A stretch of DNA of 64,000 nucleotides from Methanobrevibacter smithii ATCC 35061 (lineage in GTDB: Archaea > Methanobacteriota > Methanobacteria > Methanobacteriales > Methanobacteriaceae): NCBI RefSeq assembly GCF_000016525.1, contig NC_009515.1, forward strand, positions 584,501 through 648,500, read 5' to 3'. Shown here in pieces: positions 1 through 12,081 of the stretch. How positions within the stretch are numbered: position 1 is the first letter of the stretch; each line of letters begins with the position of its first letter. The position numbers and the translations under genes were made by a program. The notes below the pieces were generated by a model. The model did not search any database and was not told the DNA's origin. It saw nothing but the letters and a program-made list of their open reading frames with translations.

Positions 1-575
<575 letters not shown>

Positions 576-747
576 TTAAACACCTCAAAATTGTATATTC
601 TAAAGTTTAGTAGAAAATAAAAAGTTAAGCAACTAGCTTAAAAAATTATTTAATATACATTCATATTTTTGGATTGTATACTATTTAATAATTATGTTTT
701 AAAATAAGTTAAAAAAAGAAAAAGATAAGAAGTTAAATTTTAACTTC

Positions 748-3700
748 TTAAGCTGAAATTGTTATTTTATTTGATGCCCAGCATTTGTCATATGTTGATG
801 TTATGATGTAATCGCCAGGCATTAATCTGATGTTTAATCTAGCTACACCGTTTGCGTCGGTTGTTTTATGATAGAATACACCGTTTACATTAAATGTTAT
901 GTTTACACCTGTTACTGCTTTACCTTGACCGTCAACAAGTGTTGCGTTAAATGAACTGCCGTCAAGATACTTCATGGAGATATCCTCAGCAATGATTCTT
1001 GGTAAAACAGTTACCTCATTAGCTCTTTGTTCACCAGTTTCTGGATTGTAAGCAGTAATAATATATGAATTAGGATCTAGTCTAATATTTAAACTAGCCA
1101 TACCGTTTTCATCAGTTACACGAGTGTAGAACACACCATTAATATTAAATTTAACAGTAGTATTTGCCAATGCATTTCCATCACTGTCTAAGAATTTAGC
1201 CACATATGATGTTCCATTAAGGAAGTATAATGTAGTGTCATTTCCTAAAATTGTGCTTTTAACTAATACAGTAGCATCAGCAGTTGCCATATCATAATCA
1301 TCAGTTCCGTTAAATACTGCACTTACTTTGTATTCATTAGGAACTAATCCAATACCCATTGAAGCCATACCGTTTTCATCAGTGATTTTAGCATAAACCC
1401 TGCCATTTATTGTGAAGTAAACAGTTGCATTAACTATTGGATTTCCAAATCCGTCAACAAGTTTAGCAATAAGTTTTTGAGAACCTCCGAAGTATTTAAC
1501 AACATCATCCATTATTAAAGTGGTTCTGGTGTTTTTATTAACTGTTATAGTTCCGTTAACAACCATGGAATCATATTTGTTATCTCCAGTGTAGAATGTT
1601 ACAACTTTGTAGCTTCCTTCATCCAAACCAGGAATGATAACTTTAGCAGTACCGTTAACAACTGTTCCGTTATAATCTGTTCCGTTTATTGTTACAATTA
1701 CACTTCCGGTTCCGTCTTCAGGAACACTAACAGTTATTGTAGCATTTTCACCTTTAACAATATCTGCAATATCAACAGTCATATTATAATCAGACACTTT
1801 GGAAACAGTAAAAGCAGTAGAGTTTTTAATAGGTGCATAAATGTCATCACCATTATAGAACACATCTACACTGTAAGTACCATTAGCCAAATCAGAAATA
1901 GTTACACTAGCCATTCCATATTTAGTCATAACAGTGTAATTTTTACCATTAACACTTATAATTACCTCACCAGTTGCATCTTCAGGCAATGCAACACTAA
2001 TTACAGCATTTTCACCAACTTTAATATTATCAACAGCAATATCAATTGTAGAAGCTAATTTAGTTACATTGAATTTAGCACTATCTTCACTAGCTAAATA
2101 TTTGTCATCACCATTAAATTTAGCAACAACATCATAAGAACCACTAGCCAAACCAGATAAAGTTAAAGATCCTTTACCATCAACAACAGCAACATTATAA
2201 ATTGCATCACCAACAGTAACACTAACTACTCCAGAAGTTATTTCAGGAACAGCAATACTAATAACAGCATCCTCACCAACTTTAATATTATCAACAGCAA
2301 TATCAATTGTAGAAGCTAATTTAGTTACATTGAATTTAGCACTATCTTCACTAGCTAAATATTTGTCATCACCATTAAATTTAGCAACAACATCATAAGA
2401 ACCACTAGCCAAACCAGATAAAGTTAAAGATCCTTTACCATCAACAACAGCAACATTATAAATTGCATCACCAACAGTAACACTAACTACTCCAGAAGTT
2501 ATTTCAGGAACAGCAATACTAATAACAGCATCCTCACCAACTTTAATATCACTAACATTGACAGTAGTTGTAGAAGCTAATTTAGCTACATTGAATGTTG
2601 TTGAATTGTATGAAGTTTTATAGTATTTATCACCATTATAGTAAGCAAATACAGGACAATCACCAGTAGTTAAATCAGCTATTTTTAAAGTAGCTACACT
2701 ATCTGTAATATCTACAACATAGGTTTTACCATTTACGAAGAATGTAACAGTTCCTGTTGCACCATTAGTAACAGTTGCAGTAATTACTGCTTCTTCACCG
2801 CATTTAATGTTTTTAGCTTCAACAGCAATTGAAGAATCAATTAAATCAATAGTGAATTTAGTGGAATTATAACTTTCAGTTACAATGGAATTTCCATTAT
2901 ATTTAGCTTCAATATAATATACTCCAGCAGGCAAATCACTTAAAGTTAATTTAGCAGAACCATTAACAATAGCTACATCATATTTGTCACCGTCTACAAT
3001 AACAGCAATGTTTCCAGTAGCTTTTTTATCAATAGTCACATCAATTAAAATTTTTCCAGGTTCTTCAGAAGTAATGTTGAATATTAAATCAGAACTTCTA
3101 GGATAGTTGTTTTCAACTACATTGTTTTTACCTGCTTTAATTTCAACAGCAGCATCTCCACCCAGATTACGAGTAATCAATAAGTTGCCAGTTACATTAG
3201 ATCCGTCTACATTAATAAATGAAACTGCATAATGGCCGTCAACGTATATTCTGTTGTCACGTATATCAAATGAACGGTCTCCGTACATGTATTGAGCATA
3301 GCTGATACCATACATATAATTTTCAGGACTATAATCGCCCACGTTGTAAGTGTAGATTGTGTTGTTGTATATTTTTGCATTACCGTTTTGCACTTCAATA
3401 CCTGAAACTAAAGCCCAGCTACCACTAGCAGAAGCTAAACCTGTTACATTAATTAAGTTATTTGCAATGTAAAGTTCAGATGTTCCGCCAGTCATACTTG
3501 CAAAGTAAATACCTAAGTTTGGACCGTTACTTATACTTGTAATGTTGTTTCCAATCATAGATACTTCACATTCTACGCCTTGTATTGCATATGCAGTACC
3601 TGCAGCATCTTTACCACCAGCAGTAGACATTTTAAAGTCATTATTGGAAATCATTAAGTTTTTATTGTATCCAATGTTAATTCCATAGAGGTAATTGCTT

Positions 3701-6700
3701 GTACCAGCAGGAATAAGTGTATCAATCATTGAGAAATTATTTCCATCAATTACACAGTCATTAGATCCGACAATAAACATACATTGTAAAGTAGGGAAGC
3801 TGGCACTTCCATCATTTGCAGTAGTGTTTACATTGTTTTTGGAAAATGTTACATTATTACATTCCCTCATCCTAATTGGATTTACAGTGTTTACACCCAT
3901 CATGAAGTATTTCATATCATAATTAGATGCAAATAGGTAAGGTAAAACAGCAGTAATATTATTTCCATTAATGAATGAATTAGAAACACCATCTATATTA
4001 ATAACGCATGCAGTTAATGTATCATCTTTAGGACATGATTCAAAGAAAATATTGCTGTTAACAACATTTAAGTTTGAAACACCATTTGCATTAATTGCAA
4101 CAGCATCTACACTTTCTTTAATAATATAGCTAATGTTCATATTAGAAACATTTACATTATTTCCAGCTACCAATATGAGAGCTCCACCATTATCAGCACA
4201 TGAAACATTAGAGATTAAAGTTAATCCGTTTAATACTACATTATCTGAAAGCACAGCAAATGCTATGTTTCTTAATACTGCATTATCGCTGGTTATTTTA
4301 AGAGGAGTTGTAATAGAAATAAGATTTACAATATCTGAGAATTCTCCTTTAAATATTAATTCATCGAAAGGAACTTCTTCTCTTAATAATCCGTCTTCAT
4401 CAAAGTAGATAAAGAATGTTTCATTAGTTACAACATTTCCGTAAACTGAAACATCAGAAGTAGCATTAATTAAAGTGTATGTTTCATCACCATAAGTTAC
4501 AGCAATATCATATTTACCTGCAGTCAAATCAGAAATAGTTACATTAGCTTTTGAATCAGTAAATGAAAGAACATATTCTTTATTATTGATTTTAAGCATG
4601 AATTTTTCAGTTAAATTAGATAATGAATCAACAGTCACATCAATTATTACATCAGTGCCTTCAAATACATCTTTTGCAGTAATTGTAACATTGACAATTC
4701 CTCCAGGAAGGTTGTCTTTTACAATGTTTGTTTCAACAGTAGAATTAACTGCATTATCACCTAATTTATCTCCAGCAATTAAATAGTTATTGGTAATTAC
4801 ATTATCTCCACCAGTTGCAAGAATTGCTGCATCACCAGTAGCAAGTACAATATTATTATATTTAATTGTGTTTTTAGCACTTTGAACAGTAAGCATACCT
4901 CCAAATGTGGAGTTAATTAATGTAGTGTTAGTTGCACTGGATTTAATAGTTCCAACACCACTAATAGATACATTTTCAATAACTGCATTTTTACCGCTTA
5001 CAGATAAAGAAGCAGCAGTTACATTAGCTACTTTAGCTCCTGCCTGAACTGTTAAAGCTGCAGTTGCACTACTATTAGATACAACAGAATTAGAACTGAC
5101 AGATATAGCTTTTGCAGTGTTATTGTAAGCAACTGAACCTGATCCGATAGTTAAAGTACCTGAAACAGTGTTGTTGTAAGCAATAGAACTAGCTGCAACA
5201 CTCATACTAGCTCCTCCAATTAAAACATTGTCACAGTAAGTGTTGTTGTTAGGAGTAGCACCCCATGCAGGAACAATACCATTACCAGCATAATTAATTA
5301 CATTTCCTGCAATTAAATTATTATTACCGTTAATTCCAATACCGTAACAAAATGCCGCAGCAGGACTTGGACCTGTTATTTTATTATTGATGATTTTATT
5401 GTAATCATTACTTAAATCACAGCCTGCATCGTTAAAGGTATTCAAGTAAAGTAAATTACCTACATTACCTTCACCGACAATAGTGTTATTTTCAACAGTA
5501 CAATTTTGAACGTGAGTTAAAACAATACTGCTTGACCCACCATTATTGCTGGTGTAAATGTAGCTGTTCTTAAGAGTTACATTAGTAGATCCGTGACGTA
5601 TAGCAGTAGTTCCAACACCAGAACCAACTCTTTTATTTTCAACAATTACACTAATATTATTTAAAACTACATTATGAGCATCATAAATCCAAACCTGAGT
5701 GTTATGGAATATAATACCAGACACATTGGATCCGGAACCTCCATTATTGATTGTAAAGCATGAACCTGGATTTTCTCCAAGTAAACTACCTGCAGTAGTG
5801 TTTAAATCAATAAATGCATCACCAGTAGTTGAAATCATATTAATTGGTTTATTAATAGCTAAATCAAATTTAACATCATCATGACTATAGAATTTACCTC
5901 TGAAGTCTAAAGTTGCACCTTCAGGAACATAATCTGCTAAAGTACCGTTAATAAAGTAATCAAAGAATGTTTCATTAGTTACAATACCATCAAATACTTT
6001 AAATGTTGTGCTGTTGGTTGAAGATTTAAATTTGCCATCACCATCATAATCCACTTTAACAGTATTTTCACCAGCAGGCAAATCAGATACTTTTAAAGTA
6101 GCTTTACCATCAGTTAAATTAACAGTGTAAGTTTTACCACCAACCATGATGTTTGCAGTACCAGTTGCAGCAGAATTAAGAGTTATGCCAATAACTGCTT
6201 CTTCACCAATCCATGCATTATTTACATCAATTATAATATCGGTAGACATAGGATAATTATTTTTAACTACATTATTAGTTCCTGATTTAAATATTGCTGC
6301 ATCATCACCGTTTAACTCATGTGCATACAATGTGTTTCCAATTATTTGTGAATCTTTAGCAGATTTAATTAATACTGCATATTTTCCTTCAGAATAAATG
6401 GTATTATTCTGAATATCAAATTGGTGGCTTCCGCTGGTTGATTGTACATAAGTAATTCCTGCAATATTATTGTCATCATTATATTCGTTTACATTTTGAA
6501 CATAGATAGTGTTATTATATGCTTTAGCTACAGTATCCTGGAATTCCATACCTGAAACCAAAGCAAATTCGGCAGGTCCAGCAAAACCAGTTACATTAAT
6601 CCAATTATTCTCAACAGTAATTTCAGTAGCACCATAATAATTTTGTGAGTACACTCCTAAATTAGGACCGTTAGATACTGTGGTTAAATTATTTCCTTTA

Positions 6701-9700
6701 ACTACAAAATTATTATAAGGACCTGTAACCTGTACAGCATAAGCAGCGCCGGCACCCTCTTTACCACCAGTAGTATTAAGTAATACACGATTATCTTCAA
6801 CAATTACACTGTTGGATTCATAAAAATCAAGTGCATAAATATAACTTGAATTTCCTTTCAGAGTTATTAAATCAGTATGAGAAATAGTATTGTTTTTAAT
6901 TAATAAATTATTAGCAGTATGAGCAATAAATGCATCGAAAGTAGGGAAATTAGCATTATTTCCTTTAGTCCAAGCAGAATTATCCACTATATTATTAATA
7001 ATTTTAACATTTTCTGATTTTTCCACACCAATTGCAAATACCAAATCAGTGTCAATACTTCCCCAATGGCTGTACTCAACATCCACTAACGGACATGAAG
7101 TAGTAATTATATTTGAATCAACAACAGCATTGTTACTTTTTGCTATTTTTATACCCTGAGCAAATACTTTACCGTCAACATTGTTTCCAGTAAAAGTAAT
7201 TGTACTGTTTACTAATTTAAAGTTATCTGCACCACTAGCATAAACTGCAATTGCATTATTAGAACCATCAGTAGCATTATAATCAATAGTAATATTATTC
7301 ACTGTGACATCACTACCGATAGCATATATAAGTACACCATCAGTATCAGCAACATAATCAGTAGCATTTAAAGTTAAATTATTTAAAGTAGTTCCTTGTT
7401 CACACATTATTGCAATATTTCTTAATACTGCATTATCACCATTAATAACAATAGCTCTTGGAACATAAACAACATTTACACCAAGATTAGAGAATTCACC
7501 TTTGAATATCAAAGTATCAAAAGTAATATCTCCCAATAACATTCCGTCATCACCAAAGTAATCAAAGAATGTTTCATTAGTTACAATATTGGTTAATTCT
7601 TTAGTGGTAACTGGAACGGTTAAAGTTTGACTGCCTGATTTAACAGTAATTTGATCATTACCTTTTACAGTGTAAGTTACACTAGCTACCCCATTATCAG
7701 TAGCTGCAACATCACTGGATAAAGTTCCATTAACAGCTTCAAAATTAACATTAATAGATGGAATAGATTTAGCTAATTCTTTAATTACGCCATTTGCATT
7801 ATAATGATTGAAGTTAACTGTTAAAATTTTTTCATTTCCAACTATGACCTTTTCAATACTTGTTGGATCAACACTCATGACAACCCAGTTAGAAACATCA
7901 ACATCATCACATGGTTCATCATAATAATCTAAACCAGCACCAACTAAAGTTGAAGGATTGCTGTTAGTTCCCCACCAGTTATATTGAGCATTAGCACTTG
8001 GTTCACGGCCTTCATTGTAAATTAATTTATTAGTTCCTTTTCCAAGTAATGCAGAGTAATGTAAAGTTAAAATACCTGAATTGTAAATATCATCACCATA
8101 ATAACCAGTATTTCCATTGGAAGCTGCATTAGCATCAAAAATGGAAGTTTCAATATTTAAGGTACCTTTATTATAAATAGCTCCACCATCTTTATTAGCT
8201 TTGTTTCCAATGAATTTGGAATCTTTAATGGTTGCAGTACTTGAATCAGATTCAATGTGAATTGCTCCACCATTTCCTACAGTAACTACATTATTTTCAA
8301 ATGTTGCATTATTAACATTTAAAGTTCCTTTATTAAGCCAAATACCACCTAATCTAGCAGTATTATCAGATAGTGTAGAGTTAATTACATTTACAGCACC
8401 ACCATCAATATATAAAAATGCATAAGTAGTACCTTTACCAACATTATTACTGGAAATAGATGTATTGATAATATCAAGATTACCTGAATTAAATATTAAT
8501 CCGTAACCGTCATTTTCATAAATATTTGAATTAACAATAGTCATTACACCAGTATTATATATTGAACTTACAGTAGGAGTACTTCCTGATTTTTGAGTGT
8601 TTTTGTAAATGCTTACATTATTTAAGTTTACAGTTCCTTTACTTTGCATAACTCCACCATAATTATTTAATGCATTGGTAAATGCAACATTAGTGAAGTT
8701 AACAATTGTATTCTCATTTATATTCATGATTTTAGAAGCATTACCATCAATGATAACTTTTCCTGAACCAATCATTGCAAATGATTTAGCTATTGTTAAA
8801 GAATTAGCAATATAAGTACCTTCACCTACATGAATAGTGTAACCTTCAGCAACTAATTCAATTGCTTTTGCAATAGTAGCTACAGGACTATCCTGACTAC
8901 CATCATTTGCATCACTACCAGTAGATGATACCCAAACATCAGTTACTGGAAGTTTTGCAACAACTTCAATAGTTAAAGTTTGACTACCTGATTTAACAGC
9001 AATCTGATCATTGCCATTTACAGTGTATGAAACAGCAGCAACACCATTAACAGTAGAAACAAGATTACTTGCTAAAGTACCATTAACAGCACTAAATTCT
9101 ACATCAATAGCAGGAAGAGGTTTTGACAAGCCATTTATAGTATCAAAACTTGAATATTTGTTGAAATTAACAGATATTGTTTTTACATCACCTATTTCAG
9201 CATCTGTTACAGTAGTTGGATCTGCACTCATGATTACCCAATTGTTTAATGTTACTGTTGAAGGCACTAAATTCTTAGGAGAATTAGTTCCCCACCAGTT
9301 GTAATTAACTGTAGCAACACCAGATGCAGATTCAGCATTAGATATTGCATAGTCTCCTTCAGCAACATTATCTAATAAAACTGAATATGAAATGGTTGAA
9401 TTACTGCCACCATTTAAGTATAATGCAGCACCTAATTTAGCCTGATTGTTTTTGAAAACAGAATCTGTAACACTGACATTACCGTTTAATGAAGTGTATA
9501 TTGCTCCTCCCTGACCACCAGTGAATTTTCCAGGATTAGCTTTGTTATTAATAAACATAGATTCTTTTATAATACATTCTCCACCAGAAACAAATAATGC
9601 TCCTCCCTGACCAGTATTTGCACTATTACTTTCAAATGTAGAATTAATTATATTAACAATACCTATAGTTGCATCAGATGATTTAGTTGCATAAATAGCT

Positions 9701-11802
9701 CCACCATATTTAACAGCATTATTTCTAAATACAGTATTGGAGATAGTTGCATTTGCTGAAGTTGTATAAACTATACCATAAGAATTAGAAAATGAAGTCA
9801 TATCATTATTATAAAACTCAGAATTATCAATAACTAATAATGTATCATTTTGATTGTTTACAACACCTTTGCCTGCAGAATTTTGATAAAATTTAGAATT
9901 ATTAATATTTAATTTATTTTTATTAGTAATTATAGTTCCAGAATTACCAGTGGCCTTATTTGAATAAAAGTTAGAGTTAGAAATGGTTAACTTACCTTCA
10001 TTTGAAATAGCACCTACAAGAGCATCATTACCATTTGTGAAAGACAAATTAGTTAAAACAACAGTTGCATCAGCAGTTACTTCCATAATTTTTGAAGCAT
10101 TACCATCAATTACTGTATTAGCACTACCTTCTAAAGTTAAACTTTTAGAAATGCTTAAAGTTTTATCATTTACATAATTACCATCAGCAATATGAATAGT
10201 ATAACCATCTCCAGCAAGTTCAATAGCTTTTGCAATAGTAGCTACAGGATTAGCTTGACTACCATCATTATCATCACTACCTGTAGTTGCTACCCAAATA
10301 TCAGCTGCTGCTTGTTTTGCAACAACATCAATAGTTAAACTTTGACTACCTGATTTAGCAGTGATTTTATCATTAGTTGTAGTAGTGTATGTTACAGTAG
10401 CTATACCATCTACACTAGCTACATTATTTTTACTTAAAGTACCACTAACAGCACTAAAGTCAACATTAATTCCAGAAATAGACTGAGCTAAATCTTGAAT
10501 ACTACCAGAAGCATCAGTATAATGATTAAAGTTAACACTTACATCAATAGCTTTACCACTTTCAGCATCAATAGTAGTTTCAGGAGTACTCATAACTACC
10601 CATTTATTTACATTATCACCAGTATAAGTATTAGTTCCCCACCAGTTGTAATCTAAATTAACAGTTGGAGTAACTCCAGATGCAATATTTAAATTTTTAC
10701 TGAATCCATTATTCATAATAGAAGAATAAGTTAAATTAACAATGGAATTTTTAAAAATATAAGCTAATGCACTAGTATCTGCATTACCAAAAGTATTGTT
10801 TTCAATTATACAGTTAGTCATATTTAATGCAGTTACAAAATTAGCATAGCCCAAATATAACAAATATTGACCATTAATTCCACTTTCTGTTTTTCCAATT
10901 ACATTATTGGAAATTACAGTATTGGAAATAGTTAAAGTACCCTTATTTTCTATAAGAGACATCATAGGTCCACTAGCTCCAGTTATACGAGAATTAGTTA
11001 AAGTTACAGTTGCATCTTTGTTATCTAAATAAAACACATTTCTTAAATGTACCGCAGCACCAGTTACAGAATCAGATAATTTAGGATTAATAATAGACAA
11101 ATTATCAAAATTATATTCACCAGTGCCTGAAATATAAACAATAGATCCCCTAGTTACTCCACAGGTCACATCTTTTATTGTAGAATTAATAATATCTGCA
11201 ACACCTGTTGTGTATAACTGCATTGCACCAAATTTAGCACTAATATCTGTAAAAGTACAATTAATTACTTTAAGATTTCCATTACCACCTACTCTTAAAC
11301 CACAGGAACTACCACTAGCAGATGAAACCCCTGTGAAAACAAGATTAGTGAATTCTAAAGTACAGTCATTTTCAAGACATTCAAATACATTTGCACCATT
11401 ACTACTTAATATAACATTACCTTCACCAACAAAAGATAAAGTTTTATTAAGACTTATTTTTCCCTGATTATAAGTTCCTTCTTTAATATGAATAGTAGAT
11501 CCACTTTGAGCTAAGTCTACAGCTTTGCTGACACTAGCTACAGGACTAGCTTGACTACCATCATTATCATCACTACCAGTAGTTGCTACCCACACCTCAC
11601 CAGATGGAGAATCGCCAACTACCTGAGAATCCTCTGAACTTATCTGATTAGCAAATACAACATCATCGACAGATATGTCTTCACTAATACCAATTGCATC
11701 AGATGAATTCATAACTATCTCATTACTATCTGCTGCACTTACACAAGATATTGAAAATGCCACAATAGCTATGAGACAGATTAATAAAATTTTCTTATCC
11801 AT
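748..11802 (-). CDS. Giant secreted adhesin-like protein (3684 aa)
   Basis: A Sec signal peptide (residues 1-23, lysines then a hydrophobic core ending VSA) marks export. Three N-terminal modules begin with WVATTGSDDNDGSQ-type sequence at about residues 71, 503 and 957, each continuing into beta-helix (pectate-lyase-like) repeats and closing with a YNWWGTN motif. Three further modules begin VTNETFF near 1411, 1945 and 2463. From about 2890 to the end come Ig-like beta-sandwich repeats, including two identical 87-residue copies, and three invasin-like repeats. I see no C-terminal membrane anchor and no pseudomurein-binding repeat, so attachment is unexplained. Many N-x-S/T sequons suggest glycosylation. 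Start has a strong GGAGGAT Shine-Dalgarno. Such adhesin-like proteins are abundant in gut Methanobrevibacter and are thought to act in attachment; the ligand is unknown. Confidence 0.9.
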   Translation of the reverse strand: MDKKILLICLIAIVAFSISCVSAADSNEIVMNSSDAIGISEDISVDDVVFANQISSEDSQVVGDSPSGEVWVATTGSDDNDGSQASPVASVSKAVDLAQSGSTIHIKEGTYNQGKISLNKTLSFVGEGNVILSSNGANVFECLENDCTLEFTNLVFTGVSSASGSSCGLRVGGNGNLKVINCTFTDISAKFGAMQLYTTGVADIINSTIKDVTCGVTRGSIVYISGTGEYNFDNLSIINPKLSDSVTGAAVHLRNVFYLDNKDATVTLTNSRITGASGPMMSLIENKGTLTISNTVISNNVIGKTESGINGQYLLYLGYANFVTALNMTNCIIENNTFGNADTSALAYIFKNSIVNLTYSSIMNNGFSKNLNIASGVTPTVNLDYNWWGTNTYTGDNVNKWVVMSTPETTIDAESGKAIDVSVNFNHYTDASGSIQDLAQSISGINVDFSAVSGTLSKNNVASVDGIATVTYTTTTNDKITAKSGSQSLTIDVVAKQAAADIWVATTGSDDNDGSQANPVATIAKAIELAGDGYTIHIADGNYVNDKTLSISKSLTLEGSANTVIDGNASKIMEVTADATVVLTNLSFTNGNDALVGAISNEGKLTISNSNFYSNKATGNSGTIITNKNKLNINNSKFYQNSAGKGVVNNQNDTLLVIDNSEFYNNDMTSFSNSYGIVYTTSANATISNTVFRNNAVKYGGAIYATKSSDATIGIVNIINSTFESNSANTGQGGALFVSGGECIIKESMFINNKANPGKFTGGQGGAIYTSLNGNVSVTDSVFKNNQAKLGAALYLNGGSNSTISYSVLLDNVAEGDYAISNAESASGVATVNYNWWGTNSPKNLVPSTVTLNNWVIMSADPTTVTDAEIGDVKTISVNFNKYSSFDTINGLSKPLPAIDVEFSAVNGTLASNLVSTVNGVAAVSYTVNGNDQIAVKSGSQTLTIEVVAKLPVTDVWVSSTGSDANDGSQDSPVATIAKAIELVAEGYTIHVGEGTYIANSLTIAKSFAMIGSGKVIIDGNASKIMNINENTIVNFTNVAFTNALNNYGGVMQSKGTVNLNNVSIYKNTQKSGSTPTVSSIYNTGVMTIVNSNIYENDGYGLIFNSGNLDIINTSISSNNVGKGTTYAFLYIDGGAVNVINSTLSDNTARLGGIWLNKGTLNVNNATFENNVVTVGNGGAIHIESDSSTATIKDSKFIGNKANKDGGAIYNKGTLNIETSIFDANAASNGNTGYYGDDIYNSGILTLHYSALLGKGTNKLIYNEGREPSANAQYNWWGTNSNPSTLVGAGLDYYDEPCDDVDVSNWVVMSVDPTSIEKVIVGNEKILTVNFNHYNANGVIKELAKSIPSINVNFEAVNGTLSSDVAATDNGVASVTYTVKGNDQITVKSGSQTLTVPVTTKELTNIVTNETFFDYFGDDGMLLGDITFDTLIFKGEFSNLGVNVVYVPRAIVINGDNAVLRNIAIMCEQGTTLNNLTLNATDYVADTDGVLIYAIGSDVTVNNITIDYNATDGSNNAIAVYASGADNFKLVNSTITFTGNNVDGKVFAQGIKIAKSNNAVVDSNIITTSCPLVDVEYSHWGSIDTDLVFAIGVEKSENVKIINNIVDNSAWTKGNNANFPTFDAFIAHTANNLLIKNNTISHTDLITLKGNSSYIYALDFYESNSVIVEDNRVLLNTTGGKEGAGAAYAVQVTGPYNNFVVKGNNLTTVSNGPNLGVYSQNYYGATEITVENNWINVTGFAGPAEFALVSGMEFQDTVAKAYNNTIYVQNVNEYNDDNNIAGITYVQSTSGSHQFDIQNNTIYSEGKYAVLIKSAKDSQIIGNTLYAHELNGDDAAIFKSGTNNVVKNNYPMSTDIIIDVNNAWIGEEAVIGITLNSAATGTANIMVGGKTYTVNLTDGKATLKVSDLPAGENTVKVDYDGDGKFKSSTNSTTFKVFDGIVTNETFFDYFINGTLADYVPEGATLDFRGKFYSHDDVKFDLAINKPINMISTTGDAFIDLNTTAGSLLGENPGSCFTINNGGSGSNVSGIIFHNTQVWIYDAHNVVLNNISVIVENKRVGSGVGTTAIRHGSTNVTLKNSYIYTSNNGGSSSIVLTHVQNCTVENNTIVGEGNVGNLLYLNTFNDAGCDLSNDYNKIINNKITGPSPAAAFCYGIGINGNNNLIAGNVINYAGNGIVPAWGATPNNNTYCDNVLIGGASMSVAASSIAYNNTVSGTLTIGSGSVAYNNTAKAISVSSNSVVSNSSATAALTVQAGAKVANVTAASLSVSGKNAVIENVSISGVGTIKSSATNTTLINSTFGGMLTVQSAKNTIKYNNIVLATGDAAILATGGDNVITNNYLIAGDKLGDNAVNSTVETNIVKDNLPGGIVNVTITAKDVFEGTDVIIDVTVDSLSNLTEKFMLKINNKEYVLSFTDSKANVTISDLTAGKYDIAVTYGDETYTLINATSDVSVYGNVVTNETFFIYFDEDGLLREEVPFDELIFKGEFSDIVNLISITTPLKITSDNAVLRNIAFAVLSDNVVLNGLTLISNVSCADNGGALILVAGNNVNVSNMNISYIIKESVDAVAINANGVSNLNVVNSNIFFESCPKDDTLTACVINIDGVSNSFINGNNITAVLPYLFASNYDMKYFMMGVNTVNPIRMRECNNVTFSKNNVNTTANDGSASFPTLQCMFIVGSNDCVIDGNNFSMIDTLIPAGTSNYLYGINIGYNKNLMISNNDFKMSTAGGKDAAGTAYAIQGVECEVSMIGNNITSISNGPNLGIYFASMTGGTSELYIANNLINVTGLASASGSWALVSGIEVQNGNAKIYNNTIYTYNVGDYSPENYMYGISYAQYMYGDRSFDIRDNRIYVDGHYAVSFINVDGSNVTGNLLITRNLGGDAAVEIKAGKNNVVENNYPRSSDLIFNITSEEPGKILIDVTIDKKATGNIAVIVDGDKYDVAIVNGSAKLTLSDLPAGVYYIEAKYNGNSIVTESYNSTKFTIDLIDSSIAVEAKNIKCGEEAVITATVTNGATGTVTFFVNGKTYVVDITDSVATLKIADLTTGDCPVFAYYNGDKYYKTSYNSTTFNVAKLASTTTVNVSDIKVGEDAVISIAVPEITSGVVSVTVGDAIYNVAVVDGKGSLTLSGLASGSYDVVAKFNGDDKYLASEDSAKFNVTKLASTIDIAVDNIKVGEDAVISIAVPEITSGVVSVTVGDAIYNVAVVDGKGSLTLSGLASGSYDVVAKFNGDDKYLASEDSAKFNVTKLASTIDIAVDNIKVGENAVISVALPEDATGEVIISVNGKNYTVMTKYGMASVTISDLANGTYSVDVFYNGDDIYAPIKNSTAFTVSKVSDYNMTVDIADIVKGENATITVSVPEDGTGSVIVTINGTDYNGTVVNGTAKVIIPGLDEGSYKVVTFYTGDNKYDSMVVNGTITVNKNTRTTLIMDDVVKYFGGSQKLIAKLVDGFGNPIVNATVYFTINGRVYAKITDENGMASMGIGLVPNEYKVSAVFNGTDDYDMATADATVLVKSTILGNDTTLYFLNGTSYVAKFLDSDGNALANTTVKFNINGVFYTRVTDENGMASLNIRLDPNSYIITAYNPETGEQRANEVTVLPRIIAEDISMKYLDGSSFNATLVDGQGKAVTGVNITFNVNGVFYHKTTDANGVARLNIRLMPGDYIITSTYDKCWASNKITISA
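2020..2541. repeat. Perfect tandem duplication, 2 x 261 bp, inside the adhesin gene
   Basis: Bases 2020-2280 and 2281-2541 appear identical base for base by eye. The unit is 261 bp, exactly 87 codons, and encodes one Ig-like domain (starting around LASTIDIAVDNIKVGE). The flanking Ig-like units have diverged, so this pair is a recent in-frame duplication or is being homogenised. Confidence 0.9.
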
Positions 11803-11850
11803 GAGTATCCTCCTTTTTATTTTATTTTGAAAATTTTAAGTTTTTGAAAG

Positions 11851-11860
11851 TTTTTATATT
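11851..11860 (-). promoter_or_regulatory. Candidate TATA box of the adhesin gene
   Basis: On the minus strand this reads AATATAAAAA. Archaeal initiation about 25 bases downstream would fall near 11828, giving a leader of about 26 nt that still carries the GGAGGAT ribosome-binding site at about 11807-11815. Positional inference only. Confidence 0.5.
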
Positions 11861-12081
11861 ATCAAACATCACCAATATATCATTATAACCCCCACAATAA
11901 GTTAAACTAGCTTTAAACCAGCAAAACACACATCTATAAATTCAAAATAAATTTATCAAAACTAAACAAATTTTGAATATGATTTATATTTATATTATAA
12001 GGATATATTTAAGATTTATCAAATAATTTTGAAAAGTAAAAAATAAGTTACATCAGAATTTAAAAAAAAGAAGAAAAAAGA

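Noticed and set aside
3207-11467. Several open frames of 60-100 codons on both strands inside the adhesin gene
   Set aside because: They are out-of-frame shadows of a repetitive gene: no Shine-Dalgarno, no family resemblance, composition mirrors the adhesin codons.
11880-11910. Imperfect inverted repeat GTTAAACTAGCTTTAAAC upstream of the adhesin gene
   Set aside because: Arms are short and mismatched, and it lies outside the likely promoter; not distinguishable from chance in AT-rich DNA.
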